This document shows positions 51,820 through 60,764 of a stretch of 64,000 bases of DNA, piece by piece. Position 1 is the first letter of the stretch. Every line of letters starts with the position of its first letter. The stretch comes from Streptomyces sp. NBC_00271. Lineage in GTDB: Bacteria > Actinomycetota > Actinomycetes > Streptomycetales > Streptomycetaceae. The DNA lies in contig NZ_CP108070.1 in NCBI RefSeq assembly GCF_036178845.1, positions 1,736,001-1,800,000 on the forward strand, in the 5' to 3' direction. The position numbers were made by a program, and so were the translations under genes. The notes below the pieces were generated by a model. That model worked only from the letters and a program-made list of their open reading frames with translations. It made no database searches and was not told where the DNA came from.

Positions 51820-52187
51820 TCCCCGTCGCAGACGCCCTCTACAGCGAACTTCTGGTACAGGTGCGGGTAGGCCACGGTACCGGCAGGGTAGCTCCCCAGA
51901 TGCGAGGCGAACTCCGGCGTGCCGAGCGCTGCACGGAGGTGCTCGGTGGATTTCCAGACTGCGACGTTGGTGAAAAGCCGGCTGCCGCCGATGCCCCGGT
52001 ACAGCTGCACCGAGAGGAGGCTCCCCGACTTCTTCATGTACTCCGCGTCGTCCGTCCAGGCGGCCACCACCTCATCCTCCTTGCCCTCCGGGGCGACAAA
52101 GGTGTTGATGATGGTGACCGGGCCGGCCTCCTCCTTCTGCTGGTCGTGGAAGTGGGTGGACTCGTCGAGGTGGCCGAACTTGAGCAT
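51816..52187 (-). CDS. Antibiotic-biosynthesis-monooxygenase (ABM) fold protein
   Basis: A 123-residue dimeric alpha/beta-barrel protein, ATG 52187 behind GGAGGAA with 3-nt spacing. It shows the ABM/EthD-like layout: PVTIINTFVAPEGKEDEVVA (strand, loop, helix), KSGSLLSVQLYRGI, FTNVAVWKSTEHLRAALGTP and a C-terminal AYPHLYQKFAVEG. The family covers quinol monooxygenases, haem-degrading enzymes and proteins of unknown role. It follows the alpha/beta hydrolase by 92 nt on the same strand, so both are probably transcribed from the TetR-controlled promoter near 53150. Confidence 0.82.
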   Translation of the reverse strand: MLKFGHLDESTHFHDQQKEEAGPVTIINTFVAPEGKEDEVVAAWTDDAEYMKKSGSLLSVQLYRGIGGSRLFTNVAVWKSTEHLRAALGTPEFASHLGSYPAGTVAYPHLYQKFAVEGVCDGE

Positions 52188-52279
52188 GGTTCCTCCATGA
52201 ACTCGTGTGTGGTGAGTTGTGATCAAGGAGCGGTCCGGGTGAGGGGCCAGGCCCCTGTGGCACCGCCCGTGGTGTGCGT

Positions 52280-53074
52280 TCAGGCGTTGTGCTTGTCGAG
52301 GAAATCGGTGATGAGCTGCAGCCACTCGTCGGTCCGCTCCAGCATCGGCAGGTGGCCGGTGGCGATTTCGGCGAGTTGGGCGCCGGGGATGGTCTCGGCG
52401 AGCCGGCGGTGCAGGTCGCTGGAGACGAGCCGGTCGTCGGTGGTCGAGATGACCAGCGTGGGGACCGTGATGCCGGCGAGGTCGTCCCGGACGTCGACCT
52501 GGCCGACTAGGTCGGTCTGCTCGGAGCTGCCGTCGGCCGTACTGGCGGCGACGTAGCCGAGGGTCTGCTGCAGTTGCTCGGCCGACATCGACTCCAGCGC
52601 CTGGGTGCCGAGGGCCGTCATGAGCTGGAATTCGGCGAGCAGCTCGCGGTCGCCGGACGCGGCGATCTTGCTCTGGATCGAGGAGGCGAGAGCGAGCCGG
52701 TTGTCGCGGTGCGGAAAGGCGGCGGTCAGGACGAGTGCGCTGACGCGCTCGGGGTCGCGGGTGGCGGCGCGGATGGCGACCGGGCCGCCGAGGGAGTAGC
52801 CGGACACGGCGAAGCGGTCGAGGCCCTCTGCGTCGGCGGCGGCGACGAGTTGGTCGGCGAGGTCGTCGACGGACAGCGGGGTGGTGGAGCGGGGAGTGTC
52901 GCCGCTGCCGGGGTAGTCGACGCCGACGACGGTGTGGCGGGCGGCGAGCGCTTCCAGGACGGGGCCGTAGGTGCCGGCCAGGCTGCTGCCGGCGCCGTGG
53001 GCGAGGAGCAGGCCGGGGCCGAAGCCGAGGCGAGTGCGGGCGAATGTGGGTGCGGTGAGGTTGCGGGGTGACAT
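52280..53074 (-). CDS. Alpha/beta hydrolase
   Basis: A 264-residue hydrolase, ATG 53074 with AAAGG 10 nt upstream; an in-frame GTG at 53101 lies inside the operator region and is less likely. The oxyanion segment is LLLAHGAGSSLAG (near 22), the nucleophile elbow SGYSLGGPVA (near 90), the acid TTDDRLVSSD (near 206) and the His IATGHLPMLERTDEW (near 236). In aromatic clusters this family cleaves meta-cleavage products or esters. Divergent from the TetR gene with three operator copies between them, it is likely repressed by that TetR protein. Confidence 0.88.
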   Translation of the reverse strand: MSPRNLTAPTFARTRLGFGPGLLLAHGAGSSLAGTYGPVLEALAARHTVVGVDYPGSGDTPRSTTPLSVDDLADQLVAAADAEGLDRFAVSGYSLGGPVAIRAATRDPERVSALVLTAAFPHRDNRLALASSIQSKIAASGDRELLAEFQLMTALGTQALESMSAEQLQQTLGYVAASTADGSSEQTDLVGQVDVRDDLAGITVPTLVISTTDDRLVSSDLHRRLAETIPGAQLAEIATGHLPMLERTDEWLQLITDFLDKHNA

Positions 53075-53107
53075 GGCGTCTGCCTTTCGAATCGTCGACA
53101 CGCAAGA

Positions 53108-53196
53108 ATCATCCAGTGCGTGTGATTACTTCCTCAGGTCTATCACACAGTGCGTATGATTGCCGCCTGTGACGTCAATCACACACGCCGTATGAT
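53108..53196. promoter_or_regulatory. Three 19-bp TetR operators
   Basis: Three related palindromes occur at 53108-53126 (ATCATCCAGTGCGTGTGAT), 53142-53160 (ATCACACAGTGCGTATGAT) and 53178-53196 (ATCACACACGCCGTATGAT). The consensus is ATCAYAC-N5-GTRTGAT with centre spacing of 34 and 36 bp. They fill the divergent gap between hydrolase and TetR genes, which strongly suggests autoregulation and control of the hydrolase operon. Confidence 0.85.
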
Positions 53197-53215
53197 GTGC
53201 GGGTAGGGTGGTGGC

Positions 53216-53815
53216 ATGAAGCAGCCCCTCCACCGCCGTCAGCCGACCCCGGGCAACCCGCGCGTACAGCGCACCCGCAATCGTGTGCTGGCGGTCGCGC
53301 GGGAACTGCTGCCTCAGGTCGGACCTGCCGGGCTGACCTACGCCCTGCTGGCCGAGCGGTCGGACGTCACCCGCCAAACCCTCTACCGGCACTGGCCCAC
53401 CAGGGCCGCGCTGCTCTTCGACCTCGTCCTCGAAGGCCCCGACCTCGGCACCTACCCCGAACCGGGCAGCGACGTGCGTGAGGTGGCCACCGCCTGGCTG
53501 AAGAGCCTGCGCGCCGGCGTCAGCGTGCCGGCCGTGCGAGCCGCGGCCCTGGCCGTCACCGCCCAGGCCGACCACGACCCCGACAGTGCGCGGGCGCTCG
53601 TCCGCATCGGCGAAGACCGCTATGTCGGCTTCAACAAGCTGCTGGAGCCTTCGGGCATCCAGATCAGCGACGACGATTTCACCCTCCTGTACGGGCCCGT
53701 CCTCGCCCGCCTCTTCCTCGACCGTGGCCAGGTCACCGACGCCTTCATCGACGCCGTGGTCGCCCAATGGCTCACCACGCTGCAGCCTGCCGAGGCACCG
53801 CAGGACTCCCGGTAG
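53216..53815 (+). CDS. TetR-family repressor of the hydrolase operon
   Basis: A 199-residue regulator, ATG 53216. The N-terminal helix-turn-helix covers residues about 20-65 (RVLAVARELLPQVGPAGLTY, LLAERSDVTRQTLYRHWPTR). The C-terminal ligand domain is helical (VREVATAWLKSLRAGVSVPA). A basic N-terminal arm (MKQPLHRRQP) precedes. It is divergent from the hydrolase/ABM genes with three matched operators between, so it most likely represses both directions until an inducer binds. The inducer is unknown but is likely an aromatic metabolite, given the neighbourhood. Confidence 0.88.
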   Translation: MKQPLHRRQPTPGNPRVQRTRNRVLAVARELLPQVGPAGLTYALLAERSDVTRQTLYRHWPTRAALLFDLVLEGPDLGTYPEPGSDVREVATAWLKSLRAGVSVPAVRAAALAVTAQADHDPDSARALVRIGEDRYVGFNKLLEPSGIQISDDDFTLLYGPVLARLFLDRGQVTDAFIDAVVAQWLTTLQPAEAPQDSR

Positions 53816-54707
53816 TAATCACCGAAAGCTCTCTACAGAGAGGAACAACCGCGTACAGGCAGCGAAACCGGACTCGTGTCAACCCGTCATCGCCGCCCCT
53901 GCCGCGTGAGCCTCGCCGCCTGGTGCCGGGCGCTGCTCCACACCCAGCATGACCGCCGGCCAGCTGCCCCGGTCCGCATGTGGAGCGCCGTCAGGTCCTC
54001 GCGGACATGCTCGCCGACCCTTGGTTGGCCGAGCCGGTGTGGTCGACCATCGACCTGAGCGAGACCCTGCACCGGTGCGAAGTTCTCGAAGGCACGGGCG
54101 TCGCTCAGGCGATCGGCTTCATGTGCTGAGTGGTACGTGCTTTATGAGGCGGTTGTTGTCTGGCGGTCATGCACGTACTCCTCGTCCCGCCGGTGGACAA
54201 CGTCGACCACCCTGCTGTGCGGCACCTGACTTCGGCGGTCGGCACCGCGCTGTCCGGTTCCGTCGTGAGCGCGTTCCTTGGTATGGGGTCGGCCAGGCAC
54301 GTGGAGCCCGCTGGACACGAGCTCGGCGATGACGCGCTACATGGAGGAACCGCCGGCCTGCTCACCTGGGTGGGGGCAGCGGCGGCGGGGCCGGCGGCGT
54401 TGCTCGCGGGTCCGCTCCACTAGCCGACCGGTGACCGCCAGCCTACGCGGCTACGTCGGCGCCGTGGGTTCCCACGCCTGAGCGCCGGACCGGCCTGTTG
54501 GCGGCAACCGGCCAGGCCGAGGAGCGACTTGGCCGCTTACGCTCCCCGGTCGGCCTGGACCGCGCGCACGCCAGCCCGAGGAGAGAGCGGTCTCCACCAT
54601 CGCGGGGACCATCGCCCTTCTGCGCAGGCCCTGCCGGGCTGGCGACGGCGCCGTGACGCACGCACACACGACCTGACTCGCACACAGAATGAAGAGGGGA
54701 ACCGGAA
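53816..54707. other. Gene-poor decayed stretch
   Basis: No intact gene is seen over 890 nt. One rightward fragment reads HVERRQVLADMLADPWLAEP and ends AQAIGFMC then a stop at 54129; it looks like a protein C-terminus but I cannot name it. A possible 84-residue frame (54169-54423, MHVLLVPPVDNVDHPAVRHL) has no ribosome binding site. GTACGTGC (near 54133) and GCACGTAC (near 54171) form an 8-bp inverted repeat. The stretch resembles a recombination-prone graveyard between two regulator genes. Confidence 0.45.
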
Positions 54708-54935
54708 ATGAACCTGCGACGGAACATCTCGCGTCGAAGGATGATCGAAGGAGCATCGGCCGCGGCGCTTGTCACGGCGGCTGCGGCCACGGTGCCTGCT
54801 GCCATGGCCAGTCCGGAGGCGGCAGCGTCCGGGCCGGGGCTGCCGAAGGGCAACTGGCGCATTGACACCCACGCGCACTACTCCCCCGACGTGTACAACG
54901 ACTACCTCAAGCGCTATGGCCTCCTCGGCGCCGGG
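54708..54935 (+). pseudogene. Truncated Tat-signal amidohydrolase (N-terminus only)
   Basis: ATG 54708 with GAGGGG upstream starts MNLRRNISRRRMIEGASAAA, a twin-arginine signal, followed by a Pro/Ala linker and WRIDTHAHYSPDVYNDYLKR, the HxH metal motif of an amidohydrolase-2 enzyme. Homology stops around YGLL (near 54930), where the DNA continues in another frame as part of a TetR gene. About 250 residues are missing. It resembles the Tat-bearing amidohydrolase at 40902 in layout but has HxH rather than the Glu ligand, so it is not a copy of it. Confidence 0.75.
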
Positions 54936-54936
54936 C

Positions 54937-55089
54937 ATCGACCTGGAACTGGCCATCGACATGTTCGTCGGCCCGCTGCTCATCCGCACGTTCGTACGCC
55001 ACGACCCCGACCTCCCGGATGGACTGCCCGAAGAGATCGTCGACACCGTCCTCCATGGCCTACGGCCTGTCAGCTCCCCACGCAGTTGA
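54937..55089 (+). pseudogene. TetR regulator remnant (C-terminus only)
   Basis: The frame APGIDLELAIDMFVGPLLIR, then DLPDGLPEEIVDTVLHGLRP, to a stop at 55087-55089 is the typical last helix pair of TetR/AcrR ligand domains. It has no start or DNA-binding domain of its own and is welded out of frame to the amidohydrolase start. The nearby intact TetR genes end differently, so this derives from another regulator. The following 200 nt to 55289 hold nothing recognisable. Confidence 0.65.
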
Positions 55090-55289
55090 ACGCGTAGGCA
55101 TGGGGGCGCAGCCGCTGCCACCCGCCCGCCCGCCGCACCCGGTGGGCGCGCGAACCCGACACGGTGGTGCGCCCCGGCCGCTTGTCCGTCGCATACCGAC
55201 CAGCCGTCAGCGCGGTGGTGGTTCTCCGTTGTCCCTGCGTGAGATGTCTCCCCTCCATTGGCCGGCACCCCACGACTGCGTCGGGGCGC

Positions 55290-56177
55290 TCAGTCTCTCG
55301 CGGCGAACGCGGTGGCCGCTTCCATGAAGGACGCGGGTACACGGCCGAGCAGCATCCGCAGGACGTTGCTGTTGCCGCGCAGGCCGTGCCGGTCGTAGTC
55401 CTGCCACATGGCGCGCATGTCCGAGGCCCGGGAGGCAGAGTCGGCCACTCCCGGCGGGAGCGGTGCGTCCGCCCAGTCCACCGTCCTCGCCTCCAGATCC
55501 ACTCCTCGCGCACGCCCGGCGAAGCGCACCGCCTCGGCCAACGTCAGGGCGGGTCCCGCGAGTTCGTAGGTCGCCGAGTCGTGGACTTTCTCGGCAAGCA
55601 CCTTGACGCCGGCTTCCCCGAGGTCGCGCAAGTCGATGAACGAGAACACGTTGTCGACGTTGAACGGCACCCCGACGGGGCCGGCCGGAGCCCTCCCCCA
55701 CGTCGACAGGACGATCTGCGCGAACATCGAGGGCTGGAGGATCGTCCAGTTCAGCCGCGAGGCCCGCACGGCGGCCTCGGCGTTCGCTTTGCGCAAGTGG
55801 TGGCGCAGCCCTGGGGTGTGGGGGTGGAGGACAGACAGGTACACGAACCGGCGGGCGCCCGCGTGCTCAGCCGCCTCGAGCGCCCTCATCGCGAGCACGT
55901 CTTCCTCCGGGTGGAACGCCGGCGGGATCATGAACACGGAGTCCGCGTTCTCCAGCGCTTGACGGATGCTGTCCGGCTTCGCCAGGTCGGCCTCGACGAT
56001 GTCGTCCAGGCCCAGGGCAGCCACTCGTTCCCGCCCTGCCGGGCCGTGCACCACGGCCCGGACCCTGAATGGAGCTCGCAGCGCGGCCTTCAGCACGTAC
56101 GTACCGCAGAGCCCGGCCGCCCCGATCACCGCGATCAGGGGCGGCTCCTGACTGCGTACGGCTTGTGATTCGGACAC
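55290..56177 (-). CDS. NmrA-family NAD(P)-binding protein
   Basis: A 295-residue atypical short-chain dehydrogenase, GTG 56177 with GAGGAA upstream. The dinucleotide motif is IAVIGAAGLCGTYVLKAAL (near 15-33), followed by ADLAKPDSIRQALENADSVF (near 64). LHPHTPGLRHHLRKANAEAA takes the place of the catalytic Tyr-Lys pair, so it is more likely a redox sensor or a specialised reductase than a classical SDR. It is the last gene of the leftward aromatic operon, 65 nt after the MDR dehydrogenase gene. Confidence 0.85.
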   Translation of the reverse strand: MSESQAVRSQEPPLIAVIGAAGLCGTYVLKAALRAPFRVRAVVHGPAGRERVAALGLDDIVEADLAKPDSIRQALENADSVFMIPPAFHPEEDVLAMRALEAAEHAGARRFVYLSVLHPHTPGLRHHLRKANAEAAVRASRLNWTILQPSMFAQIVLSTWGRAPAGPVGVPFNVDNVFSFIDLRDLGEAGVKVLAEKVHDSATYELAGPALTLAEAVRFAGRARGVDLEARTVDWADAPLPPGVADSASRASDMRAMWQDYDRHGLRGNSNVLRMLLGRVPASFMEAATAFAARD

Positions 56178-56242
56178 GTTCCCGGCTTCCTCTCGCAGTT
56201 CTGCGGCGACTTCTCAGAGTCGTGACAGGCTCGTGCGTCCGT

Positions 56243-57346
56243 TCAGGGATTGATCACGGTCATCCACATCGGGTCGTCGACCCGTTGCTCTATGGCGTCC
56301 ATGGCCTTGAGCGCTTCGGTGAGCGGGAACCGATGGGTGATGAGCTCGTCGGCCGTGAGGGCGCCCGTCGCGAGCAGACGCAGCACATCCGTCGTGTCCT
56401 GGCGGGTGCACGCGCGAGTGGCGACGAAGCGCCAGCAATGCATCATCAGGGCGATGGCGGGGAGCGACAGCGGGGTGGAGTTACCGCCCATGTGCACGAG
56501 TGTGCCGCCGGTGGCCATGCCGGCCATGGTCTGGCCGAGGGCGGGACCCTCCGGGATGAAGTCGATGACGGCATGGGCTCCCTCGGGCGCCAGCTCGCGC
56601 AGCCGACGGGTGAGAGTGCCGTCGGTCGACCAGTTCTCAGGGAGTTCGTCGAGTGCGACGACACCGGCCGGTACGCCGCCGGCGAGCCCGGCGACGCGGT
56701 GGAGGCGCTCGCTGTCGCGGCCGACGAGGATCAGACGGGCGACTCCGAAATGCTCCGCGAGTTTGACCGTCGCGGTTCCCATGGTGCCGGTCGCCGCGGT
56801 GACCACGAGGGTGGCCCGTTCCGGCAGGTCTGCGCACTTGAGTGCGCGCACGGCGTTGGCCAGATCCTGAACCTTGGCCGCGACGTCGAAGCCGACGGAG
56901 TCCGGCAGGGAATCGGTCAGCCAGTGCGGGACACGGACGTATTCTGCGAGTCCGCCGTCGTGGTACTGCTCGTACAGGGGCATCGGGGCATCGCCGAAGG
57001 CGGCGTGGCCGAGCATGGCCTGCTGGGCGCACATCATGTCCCGGTCGGTACGGCAGTACTCGCACTCACGGCAGTTCAGCAGGGGGTGCACCCGCACTCG
57101 ATCGCCGACCGCGTGGCCGGTGACGTCGCGGCCGACGGCGGAGACGACGCCTGCGGCCTCGTGGCCGAGTGTGGTGGGCAGGTGCTTGAGCGCTCCCATC
57201 CGAAGCAGGCGCATGATGCCCGGCGCCAGGCCGGCGGAGGCGACCTTCACGACCACGTCGTGCGGACCTGGCTCGGGGACGGGCACTTCCTCCAGGACGA
57301 GTGCTTCGGCGCCCTGGTGCGCTCGCAGGGCAAGCATCGTGGCCAT
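56243..57346 (-). CDS. MDR-superfamily dehydrogenase
   Basis: A 367-residue protein, ATG 57346 overlapping the upstream stop by one base (TGATG) with GGAGG ahead. The structural zinc lobe CRECEYCRTDRDMMC and GHE (TTLGHEAAG) are present, but the first catalytic zinc Cys is missing (SAGLAPGIMRLL). The cofactor fold is LVVTAATGTMGTATVKLAEH (near 176-195). It probably oxidises an alcohol or reduces an enone intermediate. It is only distantly related to the MDR gene at 39141. Confidence 0.85.
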   Translation of the reverse strand: MATMLALRAHQGAEALVLEEVPVPEPGPHDVVVKVASAGLAPGIMRLLRMGALKHLPTTLGHEAAGVVSAVGRDVTGHAVGDRVRVHPLLNCRECEYCRTDRDMMCAQQAMLGHAAFGDAPMPLYEQYHDGGLAEYVRVPHWLTDSLPDSVGFDVAAKVQDLANAVRALKCADLPERATLVVTAATGTMGTATVKLAEHFGVARLILVGRDSERLHRVAGLAGGVPAGVVALDELPENWSTDGTLTRRLRELAPEGAHAVIDFIPEGPALGQTMAGMATGGTLVHMGGNSTPLSLPAIALMMHCWRFVATRACTRQDTTDVLRLLATGALTADELITHRFPLTEALKAMDAIEQRVDDPMWMTVINP

Positions 57347-58335
57347 CAGCGGACCTCCACGGTGAGGCTCGGGAGAAGTTCGGGGGTGTAGGCATCCGCC
57401 GTACGCGTGGTCTCGGCGACCTGGGGCAGTTCCTGGTGCGAGAGGAGACTGACGTAGTCACCGGGCTCGGTCACGACGCTGGTGTGGGAGATGCCGAGCG
57501 GGATGCGCACGAAGTCGCCCGGCTGGAGGTCGACGATGCCCCGCTGGGTGATCAGCGTGCGGTGACCATGGGCCTGGTACTGGATCTCGTCGGCGTCGAG
57601 GGTGCGCCGGTAGCGGCGCTGTCCACCGGGAATGGTGGCGACCATGCCGAGGCGGATGCGATCTGTCGTGTACAGCCAGGTGATGTCCTGACCGGGATCG
57701 GCCCGCAGCACCGCCATCCGCCGGTCCTCCTGGTGCACCTGCTCGAGCAGGAGCTGTTCGTCGACCCCGAAGACGGTGATGTCGTGGCCGACCGCGGCCA
57801 TGCACTGAGTGATCGCCTCGTTGGCCTCGCCGGGCTGCCAGCCGGGAAACGGCGGGAACACGGCCCCGGACTCCCGCTGGGCCGGCGCCAGCTCGGTAAC
57901 CGGCGCGGGGATGTAGAACAGCAGGTGGGTGTCCTCGCGGCCGTAGTTGTCGTGGGCGACGCCGCGCGGGATACGGGAGAACTCGCCGGGCTGGAACTCG
58001 ATCACGCCGAGCTCGGACATCAGCGTCCGCTCGCCGCCGATCTGGTAGGAGATCTCGTCGACGTCGCAGTTGCGGTGGTAGAACGGCTGCCGGCCGTCGA
58101 GTTTCTGCCACTCGACGCGGATCTCGTCGTTCTCGTAGACGCCGCGCGGCGGGGCGAATGCTTCCGGCTCGTATTGCTGCGGGTAGTGCACCACGGTCAG
58201 CGGCGGGTGCTCCCCCCACAACTGGACGGGCACCTTCGGGGGATGCGGCGGCGAGAGAAGCAGGTGCTCGTCGCGGACGATGCTGCGCAAGGGATGGTCG
58301 GAGCCCAAGACCATGACGTCTTCAACGACACTCAC
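57346..58335 (-). CDS. Bicupin ring-cleavage-dioxygenase-like protein
   Basis: A 329-residue protein, GTG 58335 behind AAGGAGG. Two cupins are visible: the first with FYHRNCDVDEISYQIGGERT (His87, Glu94) and IPRGVAHDN (His128), the second with RRTLDADEIQYQAHGHRT and IPLGISHTS. The first matches the Fe(II)-binding region of homogentisate 1,2-dioxygenase-like proteins (HRN..DE). It is shorter than true homogentisate dioxygenases (about 430 residues). It may cleave a hydroquinone-type ring produced by the monooxygenase at 61281. The substrate is unknown. Confidence 0.75.
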   Translation of the reverse strand: MSVVEDVMVLGSDHPLRSIVRDEHLLLSPPHPPKVPVQLWGEHPPLTVVHYPQQYEPEAFAPPRGVYENDEIRVEWQKLDGRQPFYHRNCDVDEISYQIGGERTLMSELGVIEFQPGEFSRIPRGVAHDNYGREDTHLLFYIPAPVTELAPAQRESGAVFPPFPGWQPGEANEAITQCMAAVGHDITVFGVDEQLLLEQVHQEDRRMAVLRADPGQDITWLYTTDRIRLGMVATIPGGQRRYRRTLDADEIQYQAHGHRTLITQRGIVDLQPGDFVRIPLGISHTSVVTEPGDYVSLLSHQELPQVAETTRTADAYTPELLPSLTVEVR

Positions 58336-58431
58336 GGGGACCTCCTTGTCCTTGGGTGAATGAGTGGATCGACTCGGGTGACGGGGAGGGAATGTGTGCC
58401 GCAGCCTGTTGCCTGAAGCTCGTGGCAGTGG

Positions 58432-59175
58432 TCACCTCTTTCGGCCCCAGTACATCTCGATGCCCTTCCATTCCAACAGCTGAGGACTGTCGACCTTGTC
58501 CCCGAACGCCTCGCGGATCTGCTCTCCGGAGTAGTAGGGGATGTCGTCCACGGGGACGTGCGCGAAGAGTTTGTCGAACCACTGCCGAAGGTGGACGTCG
58601 GAGTTGATACGGGAGAAGAACGTCGCTCCCTTAAGGACCGATTCGGCCAACACGATGCGCCGGCCGGGCTTCATCACCCGCAGCAGGTCCGCAGCCGTCT
58701 CGGCCCAGTCGTCACAGTGTTGGGTCGCCTGCAACACGGCGACGCAATCGTATGCCTCGTCGTCCACCGAGTCCGTGTACGACCAGCGCCAGCAGCCGAT
58801 CTGGCCGTTCCGACCGGGGACCTTGCCAAGGACCGCGTTTCGTCCGTCCTTGATGATCTCCACGGTGTCGATGACGCCCTCCGGCCCCACCAAGGCCCGC
58901 ATGTCTTCGACCCATCCGGAGGGCGCGATGCCCTCACCGATGAGCAGAACCCGGTCTCCGGCACGGAGTTCGAGCAGACCGTAGACAATCTCGGAAATCG
59001 GCCGCGCCAGCTCCTGCCAGATATACGGCAGGCCACCGGCGATGGCCATGGCCATTTCCCATTTCGCCCGCAGGTTGACGTCCTGGATCTCCGGGCCGAA
59101 ACGCTCCTCGTCCCACGGCTGGATGTATCCCCACGGGTCTCCGCCACCGAAGCTGTCCTTGGCTTGTGTACTCAT
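58432..59175 (-). CDS. SAM-dependent methyltransferase-like protein
   Basis: A 247-residue protein starting [20 protein letters not shown] at ATG 59175 with GGAGGA upstream. A class I methyltransferase fold is suggested by [20 protein letters not shown] (motif I variant, near 75-94), [32 protein letters not shown] (motif IV/V region) and [18 protein letters not shown]. The glycine pattern of motif I is unusual. Methyltransferases are uncommon in ring-cleavage operons: a role in O-methylation, detoxification or quinol handling is possible. It lies 96 nt before the bicupin gene on the same strand. Confidence 0.78.
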   Translation of the reverse strand: MSTQAKDSFGGGDPWGYIQPWDEERFGPEIQDVNLRAKWEMAMAIAGGLPYIWQELARPISEIVYGLLELRAGDRVLLIGEGIAPSGWVEDMRALVGPEGVIDTVEIIKDGRNAVLGKVPGRNGQIGCWRWSYTDSVDDEAYDCVAVLQATQHCDDWAETAADLLRVMKPGRRIVLAESVLKGATFFSRINSDVHLRQWFDKLFAHVPVDDIPYYSGEQIREAFGDKVDSPQLLEWKGIEMYWGRKR

Positions 59176-59263
59176 GTCGTCATGTCCTCCATAGCCTGCC
59201 GGAATCGTGTGGTGAAGGGGCCGTTCCTCCGGCTGGAATGCCGCCCCCGGCGCGCCCGGTCGA

Positions 59264-60103
59264 TCAAGCGCAGGTGTTGACAAGGGTGCCGATGCCTTCG
59301 ATCTCGATGCACACCTCGGTGCCGGACCGCAGGAAGAGTCCCCGCCTGTGGCCTACGCCGGCCGGGGTTCCGGTGCTGATCACGTCGCCGGGTTCAAGGG
59401 TCGTCTGCCGAGACAGATAGGAGACCAGCGCTGGAACAGGGTGGATGAGCTGCGAGGTGCGTGCGTCCTGGCGCAGATCGCCACCCACCCACGTGCGCAG
59501 GCGCAGGTCGTCGGGCTCGGTGAATTCGTCGATCGTGACCAGGGCCGGCCCCATGGGGGTGAAAGTGTCGAAGCTCTTGGCGGCGGTGACATCGGCCGCC
59601 CGGCCGGGGATGCGGCCCTTCTGCACGTCACGGGCGCTGACGTCGTTGACGATCGTGAAGCCGGCGACGAACGCGTACGCCTCCGCCTCGGACACGTCGG
59701 TCGCGCGTCGGCCGATGACGACCGCGAACTCGCCTTCGTAGTCGACCTCGTCGGGGGCTGCCTTCGGGAAGCGGATCCGCTCGCCCGTGCCGATGACCGA
59801 GGACGGCGCCTTCAGGAAGACGACCAGCTCCTCCGCGACGCCGTTGTAGGCCACCTCGGTGCGGTGGTCGGCGTACGCGTAGCCCACTGCCCAGATCTTC
59901 GAGGGACGGGGGACGGGAGCGAGGAACTGGGTCTGCGTCGTGGGCACCCGGTCGCGGACCGCGGCCGTGGCCAGGGTGCCGAGGTCGAGGCCGCCCTGGA
60001 GAGCCGTACCGACGCCGGTTGCATCGACGTCGACGAAGGCGACGGTCTCGCCGTCGTCCTCCAGCCTGCCGATTCCCTTGACCGCGCTGACGAGCCTGGT
60101 CAC
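59264..60103 (-). CDS. FAH-family hydrolase/decarboxylase
   Basis: A 279-residue protein, GTG 60103 overlapping the VOC gene stop (GTGA). Motifs: [20 protein letters not shown] (near 68), the metal Glu pair in [20 protein letters not shown] (near 117), [20 protein letters not shown] and [20 protein letters not shown]. The family hydrolyses or decarboxylates ring-fission products (fumarylacetoacetate, 2-hydroxyhepta-2,4-diene-1,7-dioate and similar). Coupling to the VOC gene suggests it acts right after that step. It is not closely similar to the FAH-fold protein at 44604. Confidence 0.9.
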   Translation of the reverse strand: MTRLVSAVKGIGRLEDDGETVAFVDVDATGVGTALQGGLDLGTLATAAVRDRVPTTQTQFLAPVPRPSKIWAVGYAYADHRTEVAYNGVAEELVVFLKAPSSVIGTGERIRFPKAAPDEVDYEGEFAVVIGRRATDVSEAEAYAFVAGFTIVNDVSARDVQKGRIPGRAADVTAAKSFDTFTPMGPALVTIDEFTEPDDLRLRTWVGGDLRQDARTSQLIHPVPALVSYLSRQTTLEPGDVISTGTPAGVGHRRGLFLRSGTEVCIEIEGIGTLVNTCA

Positions 60104-60744
60104 AAGGCCACCGCCCGGTTGTCGAGACGCAGCAGCTCGCGCTCGGAGTCACCGGCGCGGAAGCGGGCGTCGAAGCGGTCGGGGTCCAGTTCCAGCCCGG
60201 AGGGGTTCGCGGCGAAGACAGGCCCGGACACGAAGGCCACCTCCTCCTCGACCGTGGTGAAGTTGGGGCAGGAGAACTCGACGATGTTCCGGTCCGGGTC
60301 ACGGTAATAGAAGCTGGTGGCCTGTCCGTGGTTGGCCGCACGGTGCGGGCGCACGCCGATGGAGGCCATGTGTTCGTGCTGGGAGATGAGGTCGCCCAAG
60401 CCGCTGACGCCGAACTGGAAGTGGTGCAGACCGGGCCCGGAGGACTCCGTCTCGCTCAGGCTTTCGACGCCGAACAGGGCGAAAACCTGGCTGTGCGGGG
60501 CGTCTGCGATACGGAAGAAGCCCAGCCGGACGTCGACCGCCCGCTCGGGCATGCCTGCGGGACGCGGCGGGGCGTCCGGGTCAGGGGCTCGCTCGTAGAA
60601 CGGGCCGTGCCCGAAAACGTGAGCGTAGAAGGCGGCCATGTCGTCGTAGCACGCGGTCTTGAGCACCAGCTCGGAGAGCTGCAGCGCGACGGCTTGCGTC
60701 CCGCCGGCCACTGTCCCGGCCTCGGCCCGGGGGGTCGTCGTCAT
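60100..60744 (-). CDS. VOC-family extradiol-dioxygenase-like protein
   Basis: A 214-residue protein, ATG 60744 behind AAGGAGG with 9-nt spacing. A glyoxalase/extradiol fold is seen: LVLKTACYDDMAAFYAHVFG (first strand-helix), GLHHFQFGVSGLGDL (metal His near 115) and TSFYYRDPDRNIVEFSC (metal Glu near 165). The first metal position, His in most extradiol enzymes, is Glu25 here (LSELVLKT), so activity may differ from classical catechol 2,3-dioxygenases. It is the first intact gene of the leftward operon, with translation coupled to the FAH gene. Confidence 0.82.
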   Translation of the reverse strand: MTTTPRAEAGTVAGGTQAVALQLSELVLKTACYDDMAAFYAHVFGHGPFYERAPDPDAPPRPAGMPERAVDVRLGFFRIADAPHSQVFALFGVESLSETESSGPGLHHFQFGVSGLGDLISQHEHMASIGVRPHRAANHGQATSFYYRDPDRNIVEFSCPNFTTVEEEVAFVSGPVFAANPSGLELDPDRFDARFRAGDSERELLRLDNRAVAL

Positions 60745-60764
60745 CGTGAGGGCCTCCTTGCCCG

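Noticed and set aside
54169..54423. An 84-residue small membrane-like protein
   Set aside because: No ribosome binding site, no homologue recognised, and it lies in a stretch of decayed sequence.
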